From positions 186,001 to 250,000 of the forward strand of contig JAIXQH010000014.1 of assembly GCA_027484055.1 (NCBI GenBank): a stretch of DNA of 64,000 bases. The letters are read 5' to 3'. A program made the position numbers and the translations under genes. Below are positions 18,327 to 26,962 of this stretch, piece by piece. Source of the stretch: Verrucomicrobiaceae bacterium (GTDB taxonomy: Bacteria > Verrucomicrobiota > Verrucomicrobiia > Verrucomicrobiales > Akkermansiaceae). Position 1 is the stretch's first letter. Every line of letters begins with the position of its first letter. Under the pieces are notes generated by a model. It was given only the letters and a program-made list of their open reading frames with translations, had not been told where the DNA came from and did not search any database.

Positions 18327-19946
18327 CTATTTTCCAAGCCGCTCGGTGATGGCTTTTTGAGCTTGGTTGATCAGGATGGTTTGCTCCCGGTCTGATTTTG
18401 CCAGCTCGGAGGACAAAACGGGCAAACTCGCTGCAGTTCCGACTCTGCCCAGCAAGCGGATCGAAGAACTTCTGAAGGTGCCCAGTGTCGCCTTAAAGCC
18501 TTCCAGTAAATTTGGCTCGATGGCGGATCCAAGATCCCCGTAGAGCGACTCCCATGGCAGCGGGTTTTGATTCCAGAGCCGACTCAGTGTCGGGATGACT
18601 CCGAGGTTTTTTTCTTTGACGATGAGGACGATGATTTCGCGCTCTACGGGCAACTCTTTTTCAAGGAGCCTATTGGCAAGTTCCAGCGCGGCTTGACTGG
18701 CTGGACCTGGTTTTTCAGCCCAGACGCCCAAGGCGCTACAGATGTCTCCTTTGAAGTCGATCCCTTCTTCTTTAAGCAGCGAGATGAGCTTGCGGGTGAT
18801 GTCGGCGCGGTAGATTTTTGGCTCAGCGTCGGCCAGTCGTTGGACGGCGCGTTTGACACGTTCGAGCTCGATGCTTTCCAGCTCACGCTTGTTCAATTCG
18901 TAGAAGGCTGGGTCGGTTTTCTTGGTTAGCTTCTCGATGGATCCCGATTCAAAAATTGTCGTGTTAACGTTCACTTCGATGATGTCGATTTCTCCGTAGG
19001 ATGCATTGACATCGCCTAACACAAGTAGGATCTCCGTCAGTTGGGCGATGGGGATGGAGAGACCAGTCATGACGAAGAGGAACTCGTTGTTGTCACGCGG
19101 ATAGTAGTGTGAGGCTCCATCGGCACCCGTCACCCGCAAGAGGTAGTCTTTGATTAAATAACGCTGACTGCTGGTCGTGTTTTTTAACCAGAGGCCATAG
19201 GCGTATTTATCACTCCCTTTTTTCGCGAGCTGTGCAATTTCATCCTCAAGCGGCTTGGTGCCGATGCGCTTCCGAAGAATCGTGGCTTCCGAATCATGAT
19301 TCACCTCTTCGGCGATGCCGATGGGCACGGTGGCGGCAAAGGTTTCGTTGCTGTCTTTTCTCTCGGAGCCTTGATTGAAAATAAAGGGCAGTGAAATGAG
19401 GCAAGCACTCATCAATAGACCCACCCAGACGGCCTTCATTCTCGCCTTGGGATTCGCGTATATCAGTAAAATCGTCCCCATGAAGCCTGCAAAGCTAACG
19501 ATGATCACTCGGTTTGCCGTGACCATGCCGTCGAGAAGATCCCCTGGATTCGTGCTAAACATCATCAGGAGGGCGATGAATACCATGCCGAGCACCCCAA
19601 TCCCACCCGCCAGAGTCCGCAGCGGGCCAGTCGGCTCGAAGGCTGAGGGCGGCGGCACGTCTGCATACCGCATGGGTTGAACCCCGATGCCTGTGCCCGC
19701 ACCCGAGAGCGGTACTCGATTGAAACGGTGAAGGGACTGGCTGTTACGCTCTCCAGGGTAAAACTTACGACTTTCCATGATCACATCGTCACCAATTCGG
19801 AAACGATGCTCACAGGTCCCGCACTCGACGGTGCGCTCCCTGAAGTCGTCATCCACTTTGAAGCGTTGACCACAAGCTGGGCAGCGAATCGAGAGAAGTG
19901 CGTCGTCGGAACTCGGTGCGGGCATAGTGTTGCTACGATCTTTCAT
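18327..19946 (-). CDS. Zinc-ribbon membrane protein with C-terminal HEAT-like helices
   Basis: 539 residues. The N-terminus has an MJ0042-type zinc ribbon (CPACGQRFKVDDDFRERTVECGTCEHRF, near residues 21-48). Three hydrophobic helices follow at about 110-135, 148-170 and 177-195. The rest is cytoplasmic or periplasmic. The last ~200 residues form helical repeats (VKRAVQRLADAEPKIYRADITRKLISLL and later LLGRVGTAASLPVLSSEL) resembling HEAT repeats. An internal ATG 7 codons in is an alternative start. No function is recognised. A second zinc-ribbon protein of similar style lies at 35.2 kb. Confidence 0.7.
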   Translation of the reverse strand: MKDRSNTMPAPSSDDALLSIRCPACGQRFKVDDDFRERTVECGTCEHRFRIGDDVIMESRKFYPGERNSQSLHRFNRVPLSGAGTGIGVQPMRYADVPPPSAFEPTGPLRTLAGGIGVLGMVFIALLMMFSTNPGDLLDGMVTANRVIIVSFAGFMGTILLIYANPKARMKAVWVGLLMSACLISLPFIFNQGSERKDSNETFAATVPIGIAEEVNHDSEATILRKRIGTKPLEDEIAQLAKKGSDKYAYGLWLKNTTSSQRYLIKDYLLRVTGADGASHYYPRDNNEFLFVMTGLSIPIAQLTEILLVLGDVNASYGEIDIIEVNVNTTIFESGSIEKLTKKTDPAFYELNKRELESIELERVKRAVQRLADAEPKIYRADITRKLISLLKEEGIDFKGDICSALGVWAEKPGPASQAALELANRLLEKELPVEREIIVLIVKEKNLGVIPTLSRLWNQNPLPWESLYGDLGSAIEPNLLEGFKATLGTFRSSSIRLLGRVGTAASLPVLSSELAKSDREQTILINQAQKAITERLGK

Positions 19947-20098
19947 CTGATTGTTGGGGATTGCAACCTCAAGAATCCACCAACCCGAGTGGCCGACGCT
20001 AGAGTGTAGATAAATTGATAGTCAATAAAACTTAATTATTGACCTTACATGACTTTCAAAATAATTAGAGTTCATTCATCACTTTACATCTTATTCCC

Positions 20099-20614
20099 AT
20101 GCAACCACTCAAAGTTAGCCCGCTCCAAGTTAGCCAATTGCCATTTGTTCGGTCAGAAGGAAATACCCATTCCGTGATGATGGAGCAGGACAGTTTTGTC
20201 GATGAAGCGGTGGTGAATGCGATGGTGTCCAAGCCGATGGGTCGCCGTTCCATGGCGAAGCCAAGTGACATGGTGCTATCCGCCGAGGAGCTGGACTTCG
20301 CAGGGTGGGATTTCCCGGTCGCCGCCGTTGAACGAGTCCCGAAGCCAATTGCAGGACCAACCGCAATGGTCGCAAGACCCGTTGAAGCAGACAAAGTCGC
20401 TCCATTGAAGCTTTCGCGGGCACGTGAGTTGCAACCTGAGAACACAGGCCGCTGGTGGCTCGCGGGACTCTTGGGCGTGATCGCGACCATCGTCTTTTCG
20501 CTGATTTTGCTCAAAATAATCGCCCCCGCCGCATTCAAGGTAACTCCTCCTGCAGTCGAGGAAGTCGCACCTCCTCAAAACGCGGAGATTACCTTCCCAC
20601 AGCGGCCCAAGTAA
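20099..20614 (+). CDS. Hypothetical protein with a single C-terminal membrane helix
   Basis: 171 residues. The first ~115 residues are polar with no clear domain. One membrane helix lies near residues 119-143 (RWWLAGLLGVIATIVFSLILLKII), followed by a short Pro-rich tail. The start lies in a TTATTCCC-ATG context without Shine-Dalgarno. It is separate from purU by about 48 bases on the same strand. Family not recognised. Confidence 0.6.
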   Translation: MQPLKVSPLQVSQLPFVRSEGNTHSVMMEQDSFVDEAVVNAMVSKPMGRRSMAKPSDMVLSAEELDFAGWDFPVAAVERVPKPIAGPTAMVARPVEADKVAPLKLSRARELQPENTGRWWLAGLLGVIATIVFSLILLKIIAPAAFKVTPPAVEEVAPPQNAEITFPQRPK

Positions 20615-20662
20615 GCGGGACAGAAGGTTGACGCAGCATTGCGGTCAATTTAAGCCAAGCAC

Positions 20663-21523
20663 GTGGTTCTTCCTAGTTTAATCCTAAAACTCACGTGTCA
20701 CGACCAGCCCGGCATCGTGGCAAAGGTTGCGAACTACGTGGCGATGCATCATGGGAACCTCGTCGAGTTCGCCCAATTCTCTGACAAATTAGGCGGCAAG
20801 TTTTTCGCGAGACTGGAAATCGAAACGACGGAATTAACGATCGACGTCCAAGATTTTATGGACGGTTTCGGGAGCTTAGGCCGCTCGCTTCAGGCGGTCT
20901 GGCACTTCAGGCGTCTGCCTTACCTCATGAAAACGGCAGTCCTCGTGACCAAGACGGATCACTGTCTTCAGGAAATTCTCTGGAGATCCAAGCTCGATGA
21001 GCTCCCCATCGAAATCACCTCGATCATCGGAAACAGAGACGACTGCCGGAGCATCGCCGAACAAGCAGGTATCCCTTTTCATTGGATCGAAATGGATGGT
21101 GCACAGCGCCAGGCAGGGTTTGTGAAAATCCAAGAATTACTGGCGGAACAAGATGTGGAACTCGTTGTGCTTGCTAGATTTATGCAAATCCTCCCCGAAG
21201 ATTTTTGTGCGGCATATTCGGGTCAAATTATCAACATTCATCACAGTTTCCTCCCCGCCTTTATCGGCGCAAATCCTTACACCCAAGCGTATGAACGCGG
21301 CGTGAAATTGATAGGCGCGACCAGTCACTATGTCACGGCAGACCTCGATGCCGGCCCCATCATCGAGCAAGAAGTGGATCGCGTGCATCATTTTCACACC
21401 CCAAGTGACTTGGTCCGCTTGGGCAGGCACTGCGAGCGAATCGCCCTCGCCAAAGGCATCCGTTACCATGTGCACGACCGGACGATCATCGACGGCCACC
21501 GGGCCATTGTTTTTCCCGACTAG
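20663..21523 (+). CDS. purU: Formyltetrahydrofolate deformylase
   Basis: 286 residues, GTG start. It hydrolyses 10-formyl-THF to formate and THF, balancing one-carbon units for purine synthesis. An N-terminal ACT domain (LILKLTCHDQPGIVAKVANYVAMHHGNL, residues 6-33) precedes the formyltransferase-like catalytic domain. That domain has LARFMQILPEDF, INIHHSFLPAFIGANPY and the catalytic ATSHYVTADLDAGPIIEQ segment. This order and length are those of PurU rather than PurN. A tRNA-Ser follows 55 bases later. Confidence 0.95.
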   Translation: MVLPSLILKLTCHDQPGIVAKVANYVAMHHGNLVEFAQFSDKLGGKFFARLEIETTELTIDVQDFMDGFGSLGRSLQAVWHFRRLPYLMKTAVLVTKTDHCLQEILWRSKLDELPIEITSIIGNRDDCRSIAEQAGIPFHWIEMDGAQRQAGFVKIQELLAEQDVELVVLARFMQILPEDFCAAYSGQIINIHHSFLPAFIGANPYTQAYERGVKLIGATSHYVTADLDAGPIIEQEVDRVHHFHTPSDLVRLGRHCERIALAKGIRYHVHDRTIIDGHRAIVFPD

Positions 21524-21578
21524 TCGAATTGGGAGCTTTACAAACTCTGAGCCCCCCCTCACGTTTCCGCCTCCATCT

Positions 21579-21668
21579 GGAGAGGTGGTCGAGTGGTCTA
21601 TGGCACCTGATTCGAAATCAGACGTAGTGTAACAGCTACCGTGGGTTCAAATCCCACCCTCTCCGCCA
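21579..21668 (+). tRNA. tRNA-Ser (anticodon CGA)
   Basis: The acceptor stem GGAGAGG pairs with CCTCTCC (21658-21664), with discriminator G and an encoded CCA (21666-21668). The anticodon loop TTCGAAA gives CGA, reading UCG codons. A long variable arm (around 21621-21640), typical of serine tRNAs, and a GTGGG-TTCAAAT-CCCAC T-arm are present. Confidence 0.96.
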
Positions 21669-21689
21669 TGATTTTCAGATGGCCGCTGT

Positions 21690-21790
21690 AGGTGGCATTT
21701 GAGAGAAAAAGTTCTTAAAGCGGGAGTCGGAAAAACTCGAACACCAGTTCTGCCCCGCAGCACCAAAAAATTCTTCTAAAGAATCACGGA
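21690..21790 (+). ncRNA. Possible structured leader RNA upstream of the TonB receptor gene
   Basis: Nested helices can be drawn by eye. The outer pair is GGTG (near 21691) with CACC (near 21761). Inside it GCGGG (about 21720) pairs with CCCGC (about 21753). Within that are two small hairpins, GAGT with ACTC and GAAC with GTTC. The CTGCCCCGCA segment loosely recalls the cobalamin-element core, but the B12 box is not seen. It may equally be a tRNA trailer or an unrelated element. No riboswitch class is assigned. Confidence 0.3.
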
Positions 21791-21812
21791 CTGGGCCGTT
21801 CTTTCTTCCTCT

Positions 21813-23915
21813 ATGACGATTTCACCTTGCCTTATTTCCTTTGCATTCGTCGCGTCCGCTTCTGCGCAGACCTTCTTAGATCCCCTCTACGTCACGGCCG
21901 GGCGCTACGAGCAACCCGGAAGTAAGACACCCTACACCGTGAATTTCCTCGATGCGGATTTCCTGAAAAACAACACCCGCCGGACCCTGCCAGACGCGCT
22001 GCAATATGTGCCCGGTGTCCTGGTTCAAAAAACCGCAAATGGCCATGGCTCTCCTTACATTCGTGGCTTCACCGGGCGTCAGAATCTACTGCTTGTCGAT
22101 GGTGTCAGGGTCAATAACTCAACCTTCCGCAGCGGCCCTGTCCAGTATTGGAACACGGTAGATCCTCTCGCCATCGACCACATCGAACTCGTGAAAAGCC
22201 AGGGCTCCGTGCTCTATGGCTCGGATGCGGTAGGGGGGACGCTCACCACCTTTACCAAGTCCTCCCGTTTCCGTGCTGAAGCCGCAGATCAAGCCTACGT
22301 TGGCGGATCCTTGTTCGGAGAATACCGGACGAATGGGGAGGGGAGTCAACTCGGTCGTTTGGAGCTGGAGACGGGTGTCGGTGGGAAGTTCGGGATCATG
22401 CTGGGCTTGGCGGCAAAGGAGTTCGGCGACATCGAAGATTCATCAGTCGGGCGGATGAAAAACACCGGGTACCCCGAGCAAACAGGCGACATCCGTATGG
22501 ACTGGGCGCTCACTCCGGATTCCACGCTCACCTTGGCCCATTACTCCGTGAATCAAGACGAGATCTCCCGCTGGCATCGCACGCTAGACAATCCCGGCTG
22601 GGTCAGCGGCAACCATGTCGCTGCCCCCGGGAAATGGACCTCGGACCTCTACGACCAAGAACGCTCGATGACTTACCTTCGCTACAGCGGAACCCAGCCT
22701 GAGGCGGATGCGTTCATCAACCGTTGGAGCACGGCAATTTCCTATCAAACCTCAGACGACTCAGAATTTCAAAATCGCCTCCCAGATCCCGCAGCGGGCA
22801 GCCGGCCGATCCGGCGCATGAATATTTCGACCGAGACTACCGGCTTTGATCTGACCTTGGAGTCGAACATCGGCCCTGGCGCTTTAGTCTATGGGTTCGA
22901 TTACTACCACGATGCGGTCGACTCCACTGGCTCCAGAAACAACCTAGCGGGAACCAGTTACCAAGAAAGCTTACCCATCGCAGACGATTCCACCTATGAT
23001 CTCATCGGCGGCTTCTCGCAATACGTCTGGAAGCCCATTGAGCGTTTGGAAATTACCGGCGGAGCACGCTACACCCTCGCCCACGCCAATCTTGGGAGAT
23101 TTGCTGGCGGGAGTGATGAATCCCGCGATTGGGACTCCACTGTCGGTTCTCTTCGCGGGATCTACTCGCTCGACTCCCAATGGAGCCTCTACGGCGGTCT
23201 CTCCCAGGCCTTTCGCGCCCCGAATCTAGATGACCTCAGCGGAAATCTCACCTCCAAGTCCGGCCAACCCGCCTTGGGAAATATCAACCTCGATCCTGAG
23301 CGCTTCCTGACCTATGAAATCGGCACCCGTCACCACACCGAGACCACCTCGCTCAATTTCGCCACGTTTTACACCGCCGTTGATGACCAGATCGTAGCCA
23401 CCCCCATCTCCAGTGCCCCAAATGCCGCCGCGATTGCGAACAATGCGGCAAACGGCTACGTCTACGGCGTCGAAGTCGAGGGAGCGTGGAAAATCATGCC
23501 GCAGTGGACCCTCTCGGGTTTCGCCGCCTGGCAAGACGCCCGCACCAAGTCACCCGACGTCATCGGTGGATCGGAAAGCTACCGTCCTAATACCAAGAAT
23601 CTCCCACTTTCCGGCTCCGTCGCACTTCGCTGGGATGATTCCTCCCAGAAATTCTGGGCAGAAACACGCGTACTCGCCGCCGCCACCGAAGATCGCATCT
23701 CCGCTGCTGATCAACTCGCTGACAACCAACGCATTCCCACCAATGGCACCCCCAGCTACATCATCACCTCGATCCGCGCCGGGTGGAAAGTCAGTGCCAA
23801 TCTCGATTTAATCTGCGCCGTGGAAAATCTCGCAGATCAAGATTACCGGAACCACGGCTCGGGTCAAAATGAGCCGGGCCTCAACGGCATTTTCAGTGCG
23901 ACCCTGCACTGGTGA
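21813..23915 (+). CDS. TonB-dependent outer-membrane receptor
   Basis: 700 residues: signal peptide to about residue 19 (ASASAQ), then a plug domain (about 28-150; TLPDALQYVPGVLVQKTANGHGSPYIRGFTGRQNLLLVDGVRVNN and GSVLYGSDAVGG) and a 22-strand-type barrel. The barrel ends in the terminal aromatic ATLHW required for outer-membrane insertion. These proteins import iron complexes, cobalamin or other scarce ligands using TonB energy. The ligand cannot be told from the sequence. No TonB-ExbB-ExbD or ABC partner is adjacent; accA follows on the same strand. The leader before the ATG is TTCTTTCTTCCTCT, without Shine-Dalgarno. Confidence 0.93.
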   Translation: MTISPCLISFAFVASASAQTFLDPLYVTAGRYEQPGSKTPYTVNFLDADFLKNNTRRTLPDALQYVPGVLVQKTANGHGSPYIRGFTGRQNLLLVDGVRVNNSTFRSGPVQYWNTVDPLAIDHIELVKSQGSVLYGSDAVGGTLTTFTKSSRFRAEAADQAYVGGSLFGEYRTNGEGSQLGRLELETGVGGKFGIMLGLAAKEFGDIEDSSVGRMKNTGYPEQTGDIRMDWALTPDSTLTLAHYSVNQDEISRWHRTLDNPGWVSGNHVAAPGKWTSDLYDQERSMTYLRYSGTQPEADAFINRWSTAISYQTSDDSEFQNRLPDPAAGSRPIRRMNISTETTGFDLTLESNIGPGALVYGFDYYHDAVDSTGSRNNLAGTSYQESLPIADDSTYDLIGGFSQYVWKPIERLEITGGARYTLAHANLGRFAGGSDESRDWDSTVGSLRGIYSLDSQWSLYGGLSQAFRAPNLDDLSGNLTSKSGQPALGNINLDPERFLTYEIGTRHHTETTSLNFATFYTAVDDQIVATPISSAPNAAAIANNAANGYVYGVEVEGAWKIMPQWTLSGFAAWQDARTKSPDVIGGSESYRPNTKNLPLSGSVALRWDDSSQKFWAETRVLAAATEDRISAADQLADNQRIPTNGTPSYIITSIRAGWKVSANLDLICAVENLADQDYRNHGSGQNEPGLNGIFSATLHW

Positions 23916-23976
23916 CGAAGCCCATCTCTGGACTTGCATCTTCCCCCTCGAATCCTGATCTTCGCATCTCTTCACC

Positions 23977-24930
23977 ATGCAGCTTCTCGAATTCGAAAAA
24001 CCCGCCGCCGACCTTGAACGCGAACTCGAAAAACTCCGCAGCAAGTCCAGTTCCCAGAACTGCGATCTGTCTGCGGAAATCACCAGCATGGAGCTGAAAC
24101 TCGCCGAGACCCGCGCTGCCATTTACCGTGACCTGAGTCCATGGCAGCGCGTCCAAATCGCCCGCCACACGAACCGCCCGTTCATGCTCGACTATGTCTC
24201 ACTCGCCTTCACGGATTTTTCCGAACTCCACGGCGACCGCCACATCGGTGATGACGCATCCATGCCCGGTGGCTTCGCCCGCATCGGCGGCCGCAGGGTG
24301 GTCGTCATCGGCCATCAAAAAGGCCGGGATACCAAAGAAAATCTCAAGCGGAACTTCGGCAGCGCCCACCCCGAGGGCTACCGCAAGGCACTGCGGCTCA
24401 TGAAAATCGCGGAGAAATTCGGCCTTCCGGTCATCACCATGATCGACACCCCCGGAGCCTTCCCCGGCATCGGCGCGGAGGAGCGCAACATCGCCGAGGC
24501 CATCGCCTTCAACCTCCGGGAAATGATGCTGCTCAAGGTCCCTGTCATCGCAGTCGTGCTCGGTGAAGGCGGCTCCGGTGGCGCCCTCGGCATCGGCGTC
24601 GCAGACCGCGTCATCATGATGGAAAATGCTTACTACTCCGTCATCAGTCCCGAGGGCTGCGCCGCCATCCTCTGGAAACACCGCAAGCACGCCCCAGAGG
24701 CTGCAGAAGCCATGAAGCTCGTCGCGCCAGACCTCATGGAGCTCCGCCTCATCGACGACGTTATCCCCGAGCCCACCGGCGGAGCCCACCACGACCACCA
24801 AGCCACGGCCGACTCTTTCCGTGAGAAAATCCTCTCACACCTGGACGAACTCTCCGCCCTCAGCACCCAGCAACTGCTCGACCAGCGCTATGCCAAGTTC
24901 CGCAACTTCGGCGAGTGGCAGGGCAAATAA
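23977..24930 (+). CDS. accA: Acetyl-CoA carboxylase carboxyltransferase subunit alpha
   Basis: 317 residues, the normal length. With AccD it transfers CO2 from biotin to acetyl-CoA, making malonyl-CoA for fatty-acid synthesis. The N-terminal helix (LLEFEKPAADLERELEKL) is typical, and the body has PWQRVQIARHTNRPFMLDY, FGSAHPEGYRKALRLMKIAEKF, DTPGAFPGIGAEERN and GEGGSGGALGIGVADRV. The leader is CATCTCTTCACC with no Shine-Dalgarno. accD is not in the window. fabD, the next step, lies at 33 kb. Confidence 0.96.
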   Translation: MQLLEFEKPAADLERELEKLRSKSSSQNCDLSAEITSMELKLAETRAAIYRDLSPWQRVQIARHTNRPFMLDYVSLAFTDFSELHGDRHIGDDASMPGGFARIGGRRVVVIGHQKGRDTKENLKRNFGSAHPEGYRKALRLMKIAEKFGLPVITMIDTPGAFPGIGAEERNIAEAIAFNLREMMLLKVPVIAVVLGEGGSGGALGIGVADRVIMMENAYYSVISPEGCAAILWKHRKHAPEAAEAMKLVAPDLMELRLIDDVIPEPTGGAHHDHQATADSFREKILSHLDELSALSTQQLLDQRYAKFRNFGEWQGK

Positions 24931-24971
24931 TCCTCACAAAATCCCAACTCCCAATCCCCACTTTTACCCAC

Positions 24972-26138
24972 ATGAATCGTAAACTACGCATGGGCATGGT
25001 CGGCGGTGGCCGCGGTGCCTTCATCGGCGCGGTCCACCGCATGGCCGCAAACCTCGACGGGAAAATTGAACTCGTCGCCGGCTGTTTCTCCTCAGACCCT
25101 GAGAAATCGAAACTCTCCGGGGAGGATCTCTTCCTCGATCCTGCCCGAGTCTATTCCTCCTACGCCGAGATGGCCCAGACGGAAGCTGCCTTGCCTCCCG
25201 GCGAGTGCATCGATTTTGTCTCCATTGTCACCCGGAATGATCTCCACTTCCCAGTCGCCAAGGCATTTCTTGAAGCGGGCATCCACGTGATTTGTGAGAA
25301 ACCCCTCAGCTTCTCGCTGGCCGAGGGCAAGGAATTGCAGAAAATCGTCGAGCGCTCCGGCCTCGTTTTCGCCCTCACGCACAACTACACCGGCTACCCC
25401 ATGGTCAAGGAAGCTCGCGCCATGGTGAAGGCCGGCAAGCTCGGGCGTATCCTCAAAATCGTCGCCGAGTATCCCCAAGGCTACGCCCTCGCAGGCATGA
25501 AAAACCAAGCAGAAGGTGCCATTTCCAACTGGCGTTCCAATCCCTCCGTCTCGGGCGTTTCTTGCTGCATTGGCGACATCGGCACCCACGCAGAAAATCT
25601 CGCCCGCTACATCACCGGCCTCGAGTTGGAGTCCATCGCCGCTGACCTCAATACCTTCTTGCCCCAAGGCCAGCTCGACGACGACGGCAGTATGCTCGTC
25701 CGTTACCAAGGCGGCGCTCGCGGCGTTCTCTACGCCTCACAAATCTCGGCCGGGGAGGAAAATAACCTCAACATCCGCATCTACGGCACCGAAGCCTCCA
25801 TCGAGTGGTACCAAGAGCATCCCAACGAACTCGTCGTCAAGTTCGCCGACGCTCCCCGCCAAATCTGGCGCCGTGGAAATAGCTACAACGGCCCAGAAGC
25901 GGCGAAATACACCCGCCTTCCCTTCGGTCACCCGGAAGCCTTCATCGAGGCCTTTGCCAACGTCTATCTCGCCGCCGCAGAGGCCATTTCGGACCACCTC
26001 GCCGGCAGCTACCCGCGTGCCGAGGGCTACGATTTCCCAACCGTGGCCGACGGAGTCGAAGGCATGGCCTTCATCGAAGCCGCCGTCGCCTCCTCGCAGG
26101 AAAATGCCGCTTGGAAACCGGTGCATGCCACGGCCTGA
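24972..26138 (+). CDS. Gfo/Idh/MocA family NAD(P)-dependent oxidoreductase
   Basis: 388 residues. The N-terminal Rossmann domain starts with RMGMVGGGRGAFIGAVHR (residues 5-22) and contains the family's EKPLSFSLAEG motif (EKP near residues 111-113). A C-terminal alpha/beta dimerisation domain follows. Members oxidise or reduce sugars, inositol or related cyclitols. Substrate is not evident, and the neighbours (accA, heme genes) do not suggest a sugar pathway. The start at 24972 has an ACTTTTACCCAC leader. The reading frame is open further upstream, but this ATG matches the family's N-terminus. Confidence 0.92.
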   Translation: MNRKLRMGMVGGGRGAFIGAVHRMAANLDGKIELVAGCFSSDPEKSKLSGEDLFLDPARVYSSYAEMAQTEAALPPGECIDFVSIVTRNDLHFPVAKAFLEAGIHVICEKPLSFSLAEGKELQKIVERSGLVFALTHNYTGYPMVKEARAMVKAGKLGRILKIVAEYPQGYALAGMKNQAEGAISNWRSNPSVSGVSCCIGDIGTHAENLARYITGLELESIAADLNTFLPQGQLDDDGSMLVRYQGGARGVLYASQISAGEENNLNIRIYGTEASIEWYQEHPNELVVKFADAPRQIWRRGNSYNGPEAAKYTRLPFGHPEAFIEAFANVYLAAAEAISDHLAGSYPRAEGYDFPTVADGVEGMAFIEAAVASSQENAAWKPVHATA

Positions 26139-26194
26139 GTCATCACCTCACGCTTGATGCTTGCGCGTGTCGCACCGCAAGACCATTCATAGGC

Positions 26195-26962
26195 ATGGAC
26201 CGCTGGTATCTTCTCGTCTCCACCCTACTCGCTGCCGTGGGTGGGGTGCTTGGGATGATTTCCGTGCACCGTGGCAGGCGCAGCCACTGGACGGTGGTTT
26301 GGATCGCTGCGGCCTTCCTCTGCCAACTCGGCTACCTTTGGGTCCGCGGCCAAATGCGGGGCGCTTGCCCGCTCATCGACACTGGGGAAATCCTGTCCTT
26401 TCTCGCCTGGTCGCTCACCCTATTCTACCTCATCATCGGCCCGGCCTACCGGATATCACTCCTCGGCGTCTTCACGGCACCCCTCGTCGTGATTTTCCAG
26501 GCACTGGCACTCCTTCCCGGCGTCATGACCCGCGCGCCCCAGCAAGTCGCCAATGGCAATCCTTGGCATGAGACCCATTCCGCCATGTCCGTGCTCGCCT
26601 ACGGAGCCCTCGCCCTCGCCGCCGTCGCCGGAGTCATGTTCCTTGTGCTCGACCGCCAACTGAAAGAACACCATCTGAAAAGTGGCCTCTTTCGCAACCT
26701 CCCACCGGTCCGGGAATTGCTCATTTCCCTCGTCCGTTTGCTTTGGCTCGGTAGCGCCCTGCTCACCATTGGCGTCGCCGCTGGATTCCTCATGCCTCAC
26801 ACCGCCTCCGCATGGGCACACCTCACCGCCGCTCTCGCCATCTGGGCGAGCTACCTTGTTTTACTCCTTATCAAGCAAGTCCGCGGTCTCACCGGACGGC
26901 GGCTTTCACTCGCCGCCGTGATCTTATTCGTCACGTCTCTCGCGGTCTTCGCTTTCGTCTGA
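26195..26962 (+). CDS. CcsA/HemX-like cytochrome c assembly membrane protein
   Basis: 255 residues with about eight membrane helices. The central WHETHSAMSVLAYGALALAAVAG segment has the conserved His-containing pattern of the CcsA/HemX (cytochrome c assembly) family. Its stop overlaps the hemA start (TGATG), the same order as hemX-hemA in other bacteria, where HemX is reported to affect glutamyl-tRNA reductase levels. A cytochrome c maturation role is the alternative. The WGC-type tryptophan-rich motif of haem-handling CcsA proteins is not obvious, favouring the HemX reading. Confidence 0.85.
   Translation: MDRWYLLVSTLLAAVGGVLGMISVHRGRRSHWTVVWIAAAFLCQLGYLWVRGQMRGACPLIDTGEILSFLAWSLTLFYLIIGPAYRISLLGVFTAPLVVIFQALALLPGVMTRAPQQVANGNPWHETHSAMSVLAYGALALAAVAGVMFLVLDRQLKEHHLKSGLFRNLPPVRELLISLVRLLWLGSALLTIGVAAGFLMPHTASAWAHLTAALAIWASYLVLLLIKQVRGLTGRRLSLAAVILFVTSLAVFAFV

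Noticed and set aside
21669-21812. Cobalamin riboswitch upstream of the TonB receptor
   Set aside because: Only one short segment resembles the core; the B12 box and the full junction are not seen. Kept only as an unclassified structured leader.
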